Assembly: GCA_026120185.1 (NCBI GenBank)
Contig: JANUWF010001659.1
Coordinates: 930,001 to 994,000, forward strand
DNA: 64,000 bases
Source of the DNA: Voacanga thouarsii
Taxonomy: Eukaryota; Streptophyta; Magnoliopsida; Gentianales; Apocynaceae
Direction of reading: 5' to 3'
Shown here: piece by piece, positions 21,910 through 33,294 of the stretch
Position numbering within the stretch: position 1 is the stretch's first letter
How the letters are laid out: every line of letters starts with the position of its first letter
Notes under the pieces: generated by a model
What the model was told of the DNA's origin: nothing
The model's database searches: none
What the model saw: only the letters and a program-made list of their open reading frames with translations
Position numbers and translations under genes: made by a program

Positions 21910-24853
21910 TGTTAGTGTTGTGCCCTAGAGGCAATCACTTGTACATTATATATGACACATTTTATTTTAATAAAAGGCATTATTTATCTTATAGTTTCTT
22001 TTGTACATTGTATTTGGAGTAGTGGGTTCCTAGTACAAGTACTATTATATTCGGGCCAGAATTAATTCTGGAGGGAGTTGACACTAATTTCGTACTCCAA
22101 ATTGAATGAGATATTGTATGGTGAAAGGAGTTAATTGGACTGAAGTTTGTTATTGAAGGGTTCATGTCAAGCCACTTGACTTCCTGGACTCTTGGGTGGT
22201 CATGTTGTGTTGCTAGATACCGCTCATGATCTGGGAATATGGGTTTATTAATTGATGAATTAATAAACCAATCCTGATTAGAATTAATAGAATTAATTCT
22301 AATTAATTATAGATTATTAATCTCAAAGACGTTTGGATTAATTCATGTTCTCTACCAATTGACTAGGAAACCTAATAGGTCACACACAATAGAAGATTAT
22401 ATACTCAAGGTGTTATTGGATAACATAGTGGGGTTAATTGAGATAAAGAGAAGTTGTTGTAGACAAATTATAATTTGTTATAATTTGTGGTCCAAATTAT
22501 AATTGTGAGAACTTGATGTTTCCAATTACAATTAGGAAATTTTAACTGTTTTAGGATTCTGGGATGGAGGATTTTTCAGCAAGTATTTCGTGTAACATAT
22601 AGAAGGGACACGAAACCCTAGCTGACACACAACATACAAAATCTCCAACTCTAGACACACAACCAACATTCTTCTATCTCTTTCTCATTTTGCTAAAAAC
22701 GTGAAACAGCCCTAGTCCCTATCTTTTTCTACTAGCATAGGAAATTTTAGTGCTTGAGTATTCCTCTGTGTGGATTATTGTTAGAGATAATCACACACTG
22801 TGATTATAGTGGTTAGTGTTGGGTTTTTCTTGCGTATCATATACGGCGCAGTGGAAAAATAAAACGAGATACCATCCCAGGATCCGCATATAAGTGGAAA
22901 ACAAGACATATATAGAAAACAAAGAAACAAAGATAACAGCTTTTACCTTTCTTTGTTTGTGTGAAAAACAAAACTTTCCTTCTTCAAGTATAATAATTGT
23001 GGCGTGATCCAGCAATCCTCTTGAAGAATAACCACGAGAGTTGAATATCCAATCACTATAATCACAGTGTGTTATTATCTCTAACAGAAATCCACACAGA
23101 GGATACACTCAATCACTAAGATTTTTCTGTGTTAGCAGAAAATAACAATGGTGGTTGGGGTTTTTCTTATTAAACAAAACCCAGAGAAAGAAGAAGAAGA
23201 AGAAGAAGAGTTGTGTTCTCCTTGAAGAAGCTCATGAAAGGGAGAGGGTGAAGAGAACAAAAGATCATATCCCATCTTCTCTTGTGTGCCCTTTGGTTTT
23301 TATGTTTTTAAGTAGTTTCGTGTGTCCCTTGAAGTCATCCAAAAAGCTCAACAAAAAACCACATATGAGAATACCAAACAATTCTCCAATTGCAATGGGA
23401 ACCCATTAAATTCTCAGACTTACAAATTGACCCATAAATTATAATTAATTATAATTTGGCCACATCAACTTCTCTTTCTCGCAATAAACCCCACTATGTT
23501 ATCAAATAACATCTTGAGTATATATTCATCTTTTGTGTGTGACCTATTAGGTTTCTCAGTCAATTAGTAGTGAACATGAATTAATCTAAATGTCTTTGAG
23601 ATTAATAATCCTTAATTAATTAGAATTAACCATATTAATTCTAATCAGGATTGGTTTATTAATTCATGAATTAATAAACCTATATTCCCAGATCATGAGT
23701 GGTATCTAGTAACATATCATGACCACCTAAGAGTTCAGGAAGTCAAGTGGCTTGACATGAACCCTTCAATAACAAACTACAGTGCAATTAACTCCTTTTA
23801 CCATACAATATCTCATTCGGTCTAGAGTACGGAATTAGTGCCAACTCCCTCCAGAATATATATTAATTCTGGCCTGAATATAATTGCACTTGTACCAAGA
23901 ACCTACTACTTTAGATATGTATCAATTGGAACTGTTTCCAATACACATACACCTTTGCTAAGGACTTCTCGAGTAGTAATTCTTACAAGTGGCCGTGAGA
24001 TATTAGCCCTTACTATTAGGAGTGATGAATCCTTTATTGACCCTCTCAACTACTTTCGTTTACCTCACAATATAGCTAATATCCATCTCATGGGCAGCCC
24101 TCAATCGAGCTTCGAAAATTAGAATCAAAGTACAAGGCTCAGAAAACAAAGTACTTTGGAGATCTCAAGTCTAAGGATATTTGCACGTTTGCTATATTGA
24201 GATTATATCACTGGCACTAAATAGTTATTCATATGATTATCTCATAGCTAGGTCATCCAATGAACTTGTTCCACTAACAAGCATCCATGTGGTAACTTTG
24301 AGTATCTCAATACTCACGGATATAAGAACTACCGCCTGATCAAATTAGGAAGTCTTAACACATCCTAGTCTTAACGCATTAATAATGTCCTTCCTTATTA
24401 GTACTATGACTAGGGACTATTTAAGTATTAACACTATACAGTGTAGTAGGAATCTCATATCATGATCTCTATCATGATTTCCTTAACATAGTGTTGTACT
24501 AGGGACTTTATCAACCAGTTATATTGCTCAACAAGTAATCAAAAGAAACTGTAAGATAAACAATGCATTTTATAAAATAAAATGTGTCATATATAATGTA
24601 TAAGTGATTGCCTATAGGGCTCAACACTAACAGTTAGACATTCAATTCTCGTGAAGTTGGATCAAGAGGATTGCTGGATCGCACCTCAACTTGAAGAGAG
24701 AAATTTTTGTTCTTTGGAAGATCAAACAAAGGTAAAAAACTACTACCTTTATTATCTTTATGTCTTGTTTTCCACACATAGGCGGGTCCTGGGATGGTAT
24801 CTCGTTTTATTTTTCGCTGCACCGTATAGGATACAAGCCTGAGATACCTAACA
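21910..24853 (+). repeat. Copia-like solo LTR B1 in the D 3' LTR
   Basis: It starts TGTTAGTGTTGTGCCC, ends GATACCTAACA, and is flanked by perfect CCGGC duplications (21905-21909 and 24854-24858). It is split at 22816 by B2; its own sequence is 21910-22816 plus 24638-24853, about 1.12 kb. No interior domain is present. The target CCGGC falls inside one of the CCGGCGCC motifs of the D LTR. Confidence 0.87.
22817..24632 (-). repeat. Solo LTR B2, same family as B1, inserted in inverted orientation
   Basis: On the minus strand it opens TGTTAGTGTTGAGCCCTA and ends AAAAACCCAACA. It is flanked by perfect GTTAG (22812-22816 and 24633-24637). It is 1816 bp, longer than B1, with extra sequence including an AAGAAG-rich stretch at 23180-23210. 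The frames at 22791-23108, 23155-23409 and 23838-24122 carry no known motif. Confidence 0.87.
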
Positions 24854-25571
24854 CCGGCGCCGGTTTCATTCTGGCATTCAACCGGCCCGAAGACAGTGCA
24901 CAACCGACGTCGGCTTTAGAGTCCTAATCGGCGCGCGACTGCAAGTCGGCTACCCCATGTTTTTTTATGTTTTCTCTGGTTTTCTCCATTTTAAATGTTT
25001 TGTAAAGACCTATTAAGGCTCTAAATTGTATTAGAACTTCAGGGATTACTTAGCTAGGATTAGGGTAATATAAATACAACCTTTAGTGATTTGACAACAC
25101 AATTCACACTTTTTATTCAAATTTGAAGAAAGAGTCTTGAGAGACCCTAGCCTCCTTGTTCATCTTGTTCAAGACTATACTTAAGGGTTAGTCCTCCTTA
25201 TGAATGAGTCTATAAAGTCTTTTGGATAATCCAATGTGGTTTCTTGAATGGGTCTTAGTTGCTTTGCTCTTCTAAGGTTTGTTTGAATTCCATTATTTGG
25301 GTGTTTATTTTATCTATTCTATTTGTTCTTGTTTGCCTTTGTTGCTTCAAGGATATTGGGGTGAGATTATAGTAGAACTATCTACTATTCTTGAGGGTCT
25401 TTGAAGCTTAGTTCTTCAAGGGTTTGATAGAGGGTAAATTGTTAGTTTCATTTTCTCCTTTTTGTCTAAAAAAATTCTCTATTTTGGCCCCTTGGGTTGA
25501 GTGGAACTCATAACCAACTAAACCACCCACAACACCAAGAAAAAGCCCACTTAGGATCATATCAATGCTTC

Positions 25572-26400
25572 AGACCATTTCCATTAATGTCATGTTCCTT
25601 CTCTCAAGTACTCCATTCTACTAATGTAAAGAGCTGGGATACTATTCAATGATGTACCATGTAATCCTTAAACTTACCGAGGAGGTATTATTCACCACGA
25701 TTCGATCGTAAGATTTTAATCAGTTTACTTGTTTGACGCTCCACTTCAGCCTTAAACTCTTTAAACTTGTCAAAAGAGTCAGATTTGCGCCTTATCAGGT
25801 AGACATAAGCAAACCTTGTACAATCATCAGTGAAAGTGATAAAGTACTCAAAGCCTCCTCTAGCTTGAGTAGACAAAGGACCACACACATCAGTATGAAC
25901 AAGACCCAATATCTCCTTAACTCTTTCAGCCTTTTGGATAAACGACCTTTTGGTCATTTTTCCCATAAGGCAGGATTCATACTGAGGATAACTTTCCAAT
26001 CTTAATGAGCCCAAGAGCCCATCATGGATTAACTTCTGAATCCTGGTTAAGTTAATATGGCCTAACCTTAGATGCTGAAGATATGAGTCATTGACATTGG
26101 TCTTTCTCTTCTTACTTAAAGGTTCAGATTGAGCGTTATTTATTTGATTGTTTGTAGGATTTAAAAAGAATAAATTTCCATACATGTGCCATGTACATAA
26201 GACTTCTCCATTTCTATTGATAGTAATACCAGAATGGAAAGAAACAAAATATCCATGATTTATTAGTTTTGCAACTGAAATCAAATTTTTTCTAAAATCA
26301 GGTACATATAAAATATCCTTTAATACAACTACTTTATTAGAATAAAAAACAAGATCTAGCTCTCCCACTGCAAGGGCCTATACTTGTGCACCATTTCCTA
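25572..26400 (-). pseudogene. Copia GAG-pre-integrase and integrase core (element C)
   Basis: The frame 26368-25688 starts in the protease/linker region (LKDILYVPDFRKNLISVAKL). It then has the GAG-pre-integrase zinc region (HLRLGHINLTRIQKLI, CLMGKMTKRSF) and the integrase core (LVHTDVCGPLS, YFITFTDDCTRF). It ends with KILRSNRGE, where the second catalytic Asp of the usual RSDRG box is Asn. Beyond a frameshift, 25688-25572 encodes an NGVLERRNMTL stretch carrying the catalytic Glu, up to the ATGCT target site of D. Confidence 0.87.
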
Positions 26401-26519
26401 CTCGTAGTTCCTGCTCGCCCTTCTGGAGTCTTCTTATCTTGCTAAACCCCTACAAGGAGTTACAGATATGATTAGTGGCACCAGATCAACAATCTAAGTG
26501 GAAGTTGATTCAACCATTA

Positions 26520-27334
26520 AAATAGACTCTAGATAGAGAACAATACCTGTAAAGTTTTTCTTAGCCTGAAGTTCTGGACACTCATTTTTCCAATGTCCCT
26601 TCTGCCCACATTTGAAGCATTTGCCTTTGGGCTTGTTGGGCTGGTTCTTAAGCTGGGCCTGAGCATTTCCTTTTTCCTTGGGCCCAGTTCTAGAAGAAAA
26701 AGTCCTCGCAATTATAGCCTTAGATTGTGGCTTTATGACCTTTCTCTGCCACCTGGAGCTCTTTCATCAACTCAGTTAAAGTCATATTCAATTTGTTCAT
26801 ATTGTAGTTCAACTTGAATTAAGTAAAAGAGCCCGATAGAGATTCAAGAACCATGTCCATTTGGCTCTCGAGGTCAATAACAGCCCCTAAGACTTCTGCT
26901 TCCTCGAAAGTAGCAATCATTTTGAGCATATGCTCCCTGACTAATTCTCCCTCAGCCATCTTAGTGTTTATGATAGTCCTAAGAGCCTCCTGCCTTGCGG
27001 GTTGACTTTTATCGACAAACATCGTAGCTAATGATTGGCTAATATCATATGCAGTGGCCATGTGCTCATGTTTTGTCTAGAGTACATTAGACATGGAGGC
27101 CAACATGTAGCATCGAGCCATTTCGTTGGCCTTCTTCCATGCTTTTTTAGCCTTACACTCCTCCATGGTGGAACCATCCCTAATAATAGGGCAGGTTTCA
27201 AAGAGGACATACTTATACTCCTCAGCAATGAATATTATGTCCAAGTTCCTTTTTTAGTCCATATAGTTTGGTCCTGTTTGCTTGTTCTTGCGGAGAGTAA
27301 CGACCAAAGGACTAAAAGAATCTCCACCAACCAT
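26520..27334 (-). pseudogene. Element C gag
   Basis: The start codon is at 27334 (MVGGDSFSPLVVTLRKNK), followed by a stop after about 26 codons. The capsid region is seen at 27228-27028 and 27061-26819 (AYDISQSLATMF, REHMLKMIATFEEAEVLGAVID). An intact CX2CX4HX4C zinc knuckle lies at 26578-26619 (CFKCGQKGHWKNEC). It would package element RNA. Stops and frame changes break it. Confidence 0.82.
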
Positions 27335-29021
27335 TTTTGAAATATCGAAAATAAAAGAAAATTCAGTTTGTAAAAAAACAAAATAATTTATGATTTTATT
27401 CTCATATCAAGTCCGATAATAGTTAACCCTATCACTATTATCTTTAATATGAGTAATTTGGCTCTCAGAAAAACTGACATAGCTTCTTGGGAAGATTAAT
27501 AGCTTTTTAAGCTAAGTGTATTAACCACCATAAATTAATTTTCCTTTTAGGTAATGATCTAGAAGATAACTCTATTGTGGGATGACCGTTTCTTCTTATT
27601 TCCTATGGACATTCCCCGCACTATAACCTCCAACGTGTGCTGGCCGATCATAGCATGTGTCTTGGGTTATTAATTACATCCATATATTAGTTCTAGATCC
27701 TTGTGGTATCGCCATCCCATACGAGTTCACTCCTAGGGTGACGCGAGGGCACCCATGATTTCTAATAAAGATCGTGATGGAAACCATGGGGCCGTTGGAA
27801 CCCCTCTCCCACTTAGTATTTTAAAATAAAGATTTTTCTTGGAAAATATATTTTAAAAATTTCAATTAAGTTTTCTTTTAACTTAAAATAAAATATTTAA
27901 ACCCATAAAATTTTCTATGTCAAGTTTTATACCCTATGAGAAATTTTTCCATGGATTAATTTTATTTAAGTCAATAAACTTAATAATTTCAAAAGAAATT
28001 TCTAATAAAATTTTCGAGAGATTTTGATCTCAAGTTTTTGACAAAAACAATTTCTTTTGATAAAATTCAATCAAAATGGTTTTCTATTTTAATTTACAAA
28101 AATATCTAAATTTAATATATTTTCTATGTCAAGGATAAAATCATTTGAGAAAATATCCGAGAATTAATTTTTGTCCGAATTAAAATTAACCATTTGATTT
28201 AAGAAATTTTTTTTTAGGTCAAAAATTCCCAAAGACTTTAGTCTTTGAGAAAGCGCGCACATAGGGTACAAAAAGAAATAAGCATGCTAGAAAACTGTAA
28301 ATGTTTTCATGCTTTTCTATTCTTTTAACCTAAGTGTCCAAATAATAGAATTAAAATATTTATTAATTAATTAATGGTCTTGTTTAATCCTAAAATTTCC
28401 TTTACTATTATTTTTCATGCAAAATATTAACTATTGCAATAAAAATAACTTCGTCTGGTATGAGACTAAAAAATAATTTTTTTTTTATATTCGAGCGGGT
28501 TCATGGACTGGCCACATTGGATCAGGTCCATGGGTGAACCCATTGGCCGGATCCAGGCGGATGGACCCGACTCTGCCCGGCCGCCCGAGCACGCCCCAGC
28601 CGTGGTCAAAATTGATGACCGCGACTGATCAATTTGCCGCAAATTGAAATTGCTTCCTCACAGAAGCTTGGCTTGGCTTTCGCAAGGAAGCTTTCCTCTC
28701 AAATGGAAGCGGCTTGGCGGCTTATGGCTTCAACAGTGCTTCTTCTCCAGAATGCACCCCTGCGATTTCTCAAGCTTTTTGGATGCAATTTTCTCCTTCA
28801 TTTTTTATCAAAACTCATCCAAACAAGCGCTTATGCCCTTAAAAACACTGGGCTTACACAATATCTATGAAAGCAGGTAAAATACATTGTTCCTATGCTT
28901 CCATTCGTGAAGCTTATAGTGAAACTACCCATTCCAGTAAATACGAAGGATCACAAATTTTAACCAAAACAAATCTTTTCTTGTTTTAGTTAAACCTAAC
29001 ATGCTTCCTACATTTTCCAAA
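27335..29021 (-). other. Element C untranslated leader
   Basis: About 1.7 kb lie between the primer site and gag. It is mostly very AT-rich (27820-28480), with one GC-rich island at 28490-28620. The island can pair GGGTTCATGGAC (28497-28508) with a complement at 28526-28541. The frames at 28634-28880 have no known motif. Confidence 0.65.
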
Positions 29022-29040
29022 CCATAGCTCTGATACCAAT
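29022..29040 (-). other. Element C primer binding site
   Basis: The minus strand reads ATTGGTATCAGAGCTATGG directly after the 5' LTR end. It contains the TGGTATCAGAGC complement of initiator Met-tRNA. Confidence 0.92.
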
Positions 29041-30919
29041 TGAAGGCTTAAAATGGAAAAAATAATGAAAACGAAGGCATGTTAGGAAAACGAAAAATTT
29101 ACCTCTGCTGTGAAGTGGCCCACTTCGGACTGGTGTAGATATTTATATAAGAATATTCGAGGCTAGTGGCTCATGTTCTTGCAAATGTCTACTACGTCTC
29201 ATCCACATGAAACTTTTTATCTTCCGAAATGGTGCCTATAGCACAGCCGGTGAAAGCTTGAAGTTTGGATTTTAATCAACTTTTACGAAGTTTCAAAGAG
29301 TGGGTTTGGTTTCTGTGAATGTAAAATGAAATTACGCAGAGCCTTACTTCTGTGAATTAAAAAACTCAATTAATCTTCACAGACCTTGCTCCACTGCAAT
29401 TCATATGCACACCCCAAGAGAGAATAATTTATCTGTGTGAAAAACAGAAAGCACCCATGCTTTTTGTTATCCTTCATGCAGAACAATACGGGAACCATCC
29501 TATATTGTCTTTTTTTAATTAATTTATTAATTAAATTAATAATTAATTAAATTAATATTTTTTTTATAAATTTTATTTTACCTTGGTCTTATTCATTGGG
29601 TCAGATAAATTATTTATTTTTGAGTTTGAACACCTACAAATAATAGATCTCAATTATTTATTTTTTAGACTTTATTAAATAGCCCAATAAATAATAACAA
29701 GCCCAAATAGACCAAATAAAATTTCCTACATTTTATCTAGTTCTAGATAAATTTTCTAATTATTCAATCTGGGCGTCGGGCCTTGAATAATTAATTAATT
29801 ATTTAAACTAGATAAAATAAATAGTCTCTCTCGGACCTTTTATTTTATTATAGTCCAATAATAAATTAGACTAATAAATTAAAAACCCATAATTATCAAG
29901 ACCAATCCTTAACCCAAATGCTTCATGACTTAAGAGCCATTCTGGGGACCAAAAGACACACCACCTTAGCTACTAAAATGACCAAAATACCCCTACTATA
30001 TAAATAGTTATATTTTGCATTTTAAATATTTTCTAATATTACCATAAGAAAATATTGACCCCAAGGACAATGTTTGCGTTAGCAAAGTCATCGACCTACA
30101 GGTGTAATGACTAAAATACCCCTCTTCACATCGCTATACAATTAGAGAGGAAGAGTGTACTAACACATCTCTAATAGACATTTACCATCCTTAAACCTCT
30201 AATCCAATGATCCATGATTTCTGGAATGTTTCCACTTTTCAAAGGAGCTACCTTAAAGTAAACATCCAAGTCATGTTCTCCAGGGCCCCAAATAATTAGA
30301 TCATTTGAATAGTCACAAGGGGTGATATAGCATAGAAGCTATCTTGTACAAGTCTGTCTTAACTAACTAGTCACATATACCCAACATTCAAGTATATTGG
30401 TTCTACGAAAGAACCTCAACTATAGTATATCAAAGTATATGCTTTTAGTTTCGTCAGACTACCAACTCATACTTAAGGGGTAGAATATTAGTCCACGTTG
30501 TAGCAGTAATAGTCTGGGTTTCTTTTAAATAGTACTTTTAGAAACCACTAATACAGGTCCTGTTCTACGTATTCAAAATACACTCATGCTATGAAGTGAG
30601 TGGACTATTCACTGACTAAAAGTAAGCCATTCCCCATTTGGAATTCGTAACACAATAACCTATACGTGATGAAATTCCCACTCTCATCAACAAGTTAAGA
30701 ATAAATATTTATGTGTTAAGTAACCCATGATCCATACCTTACTGTGAAAGACCACCATTTACATGGATTACTTACTTAAACACAATGGGTCCTTTCTAAA
30801 CAAAAAATTGTGCAGAAATAAAATGTAAATTCACAAATAAATTTCGAGAATAAATTCTTTTATTAATAAATCCGATAATTACATCAGATAATCTAGTCTA
30901 GAAGGTATATGTTCCAACA
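29041..30919 (-). repeat. Element C 5' LTR
   Basis: 1879 bp, colinear with 7491-9366. It ends AAGCCTTCA next to the primer site and starts TGTTGGAACAT at the CATAG target site. Confidence 0.93.
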
Positions 30920-30924
30920 CATAG

Positions 30925-31270
30925 GCCCTTGTGTACTTCGGCTAACGCCTGCGCTGCTTCTCGCTTGGACAAGCATCTCAACAAAACTCTTGTATGGCTT
31001 CTTCTAAATAAGTCATTTCCAATCAGTGCGAAGTTTAATGCCTTACGCTTAAGCTCCCATGAAACCTGGCCTGTATGCTTCCGCAAGTATGAGACGATAT
31101 AGGATTGCCAATCTTTTTCATTTCTCTCTTCCGATATCTGTTGATACATTATCACCTCGACTCTTTTTCTTAAAAACCTAAAGCCGTTTGAGCTAAGTCG
31201 TTTGCCTCCCAGTTCTCTCCTCAAGGAACATGAGTCAAGATTGAAGGAATTTGAAAATTTACAGAGCATG
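30925..31270 (-). pseudogene. Tat integrase N-terminus and RNase H linker (element T)
   Basis: Reading down from 31270: the end of the second RNase H domain (THVP, then ENWEANDLAQTA in a second frame), a linker (YIVSYLRKHTG) and the zinc-binding start (KREAAQALAEVHKGLC). At 30925 the frame is cut by element C. The next codons, CAHQAGPKLKWTL, are at 7485-7450, which proves the two parts were once continuous. Confidence 0.85.
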
Positions 31271-33294
31271 TGCAGTGGACGAAAATGGAGAATAAAAACA
31301 TAATATCAGAGTATGAGAGCATCATGGTGGGCTGAAAACATACCTGTTGGAGCCTTTAAAACATGAAGAACATTAAAGAAATGCTTTGAAGCCAGAAAAC
31401 AGCTTTCTTCATCATCCGTGGGATGAACACCAGTGAAGCTTCCTTTCTTCCATCTCCGGTTCTTTCTTCTCCTCCGGTGGAATGCTAGCTTTTCAGTTCA
31501 CGGAATATGACCACTGCCTAATTTCTTGTTGGTGAGCACACAATTTGGAAGAAGAAAATGATCGGTTGTTTTTGCTCACTGGCTGTTCACTCTCTCACTT
31601 CAAGCTTGGCTTCTTCTTCAGTTAAAAACAAAACCCAGAGAAGAAAACCAAAAGCCAGTAGGAGAAAAGCCACACGAGAGGGAGAGAGAGAGCCAAAAGA
31701 CTTGGAAAATATTTTTATTTATTTCTTTTCTTTTAATTTATTTTTCCACACAGAAAGCCAAGAGTCATGAAACCAAAAATAATTATTTTGATAAAAATAA
31801 TATTCCCAAGATTTAATACCCGAATATTATATACAAAATAAATTTTGGCTTCACCATAAACTCTTCTAAACTGTGTTCGAAAAAATCTAATAGTCCAGGG
31901 TATTGGGCCAAAATAATATTTATTATTTTTCTTGGACCAAAAAACTCCAAAATAATAAACATTAATTATTTTCCTTGGGAATAAATAAATAACCCAATAA
32001 ATAATTAATGAACCCAAATGAACCAAAAAATAATTAAACTTTAATTATTTATTTCTTGGGATTTAATACATAACCCAATAAATAATTAAGTAATAATTAT
32101 TTTCATCTAGTTTAAGTTCCGGTTAATTTTCTAATTATTCAAACTTGACCCAGGTCCTGAATAATTAATTAACCAATTAAACTAGAAAATAAATTTCTCT
32201 CCATTTATTTTATTCCAGTCTAATAATAAATTAGACTTCCCGAATAAAATAAAACTCTCTCAACTGAGATCAATTTCTCAACCCAAAAATTAATTAGGAC
32301 TTACGGGTTATTCCGAGGACCAAAAAGACACATCGCCTTGGTTACTAAAATGACCAAAATACCTCTACTATATAAATAGATGTATTTTACATTTTAAATA
32401 TTTTCTAATATCACCGTAAGGAAATATTGACCCCAAGGACAATGCTGCATTAGCAAAGTCTCCAACCTACAAGTGAAAATGACTAAAATACCCCTCTACA
32501 TATCGCCGTACATTTAGAGAGGAAGAAGTGTACTAACACCTCTCTAAAAGACATCTACCATCCTTAGACCTCTACTCCAATGATCCACGACTTTTTGGGG
32601 TGTTTCCGCTTTCCAAGGGAGCAACCCTAAAGCAAACATCCAAGTCACGTTTCCCAGGGCCCTGGATATTTAGATCATTCGGACAACCACAATGGGTGAT
32701 ATAGTGTAAAAACTATCTTGTACAAATCTGTCTTAACTAACTAGTCACACATACCCAACATATAATTATATTGGCCCTCCGATAGAACCTCAACTATAGT
32801 ATATCAAAGTATATGCTTCCAGCTTCGCCAGACCACCAACCCATACTCAAGTCATAGAGTACTAGTCCACACTGTAGCGGTAGTAGTCTAGATTTCTACC
32901 ATATAGTACTTTTTAGAAACCACTACTACAGGTCCTGTTCTACGTATTCGAAATACGCTTTTGTCATGAAGTGAGTGGCCTACTCACTGGCTAAAGGTAA
33001 GCCATTCCCTATTTGGAATTCATAACATAATAACCTAAATATGATGAGATTCCCATTCTCATCAATCGGTTAAGAACAACTATTTATGTGTTTAAATAAC
33101 CCATGATCCATACCTTACTATGAAAGACCTCCATTCACATGGATCACTTATTCAAACACAATGGGTCTATTCCAAACGAAATTGTACACAAATGAAGAAA
33201 ATTATTTCACAAATGATTTCCGAAAATAAATTCTTTTATTAACATATTCGATATTTTCATCAGAAAACTAGTCTAAGAGGGCATATTCCCAACA
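31271..33294 (-). repeat. Copia solo LTR F (family of element C) inside T
   Basis: On the minus strand it opens TGTTGGGAATATGCCC and shares long stretches with the LTRs of C. Shared features are GACCAAAATACC with CTATATAAATAG near 32350, AAATATTGACCCCAAGGACAATG, and CTATCTTGTACAA. The right end (33294) is clear; the left end (about 31271) is set by alignment to the start of the C LTR. No clean target duplication was found. It splits the RNase H-integrase linker of T. The open frame at 31558-31770 is not recognisable. Confidence 0.78.

Larger units (their letters stand above)
11493..25566 (+). mobile_element. CRM-like Ty3/gypsy LTR retrotransposon D (nested)
   Basis: The element begins TGATGAGACTC and ends CATATCA. 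It is flanked by ATGCT at 11488-11492 and 25567-25571, and it interrupts the integrase of copia C. Its 5' LTR is 997 bp. The 3' LTR, after removal of two inserts, comes to about 1014 bp. Order: LTR, primer site, gag, protease, [solo LTR E], RT/RNase H with an internal duplication, integrase, C-terminal tail running into the 3' LTR. The lack of an obvious chromodomain and the pol frame extending into the LTR fit the CRM (centromeric retrotransposon) group. The clade is an inference. Confidence 0.9.
20069..25566 (+). repeat. Element D 3' LTR, broken by solo LTRs A and B1
   Basis: The LTR pieces are 20069-20267, 21798-21909 and 24854-25566. Together they match the 5' LTR in order (pol tail, GGTTGGAAGGTTGAG phrase, GGCGCTGGC motifs, TATAAATA, ACCACCCACAACACC, CATATCA). 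The two insertions explain its 5.5-kb span. Confidence 0.9.
7491..30919 (-). mobile_element. Ty1/copia LTR retrotransposon C (nested, about 9.3 kb without its insert)
   Basis: The element is bounded by LTRs at 7491-9366 and 29041-30919 and flanked by a perfect 5-bp duplication, CATAG (7486-7490 and 30920-30924). It sits in the integrase zinc finger of T: the reading frame of T resumes across the two flanks. Minus-strand order is 5' LTR, primer site, gag, protease/integrase, [element D], integrase end, RT, RNase H, polypurine tract, 3' LTR. Gag, integrase and RT carry stops, and two catalytic residues are changed, so it is dead. By eye its two LTRs differ at roughly one base in ten. Confidence 0.93.

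Noticed and set aside
28634..28880. Two overlapping 78-codon plus-strand frames
   Set aside because: They lie antisense in the leader of copia C, have no domain and share the same bases in two frames.
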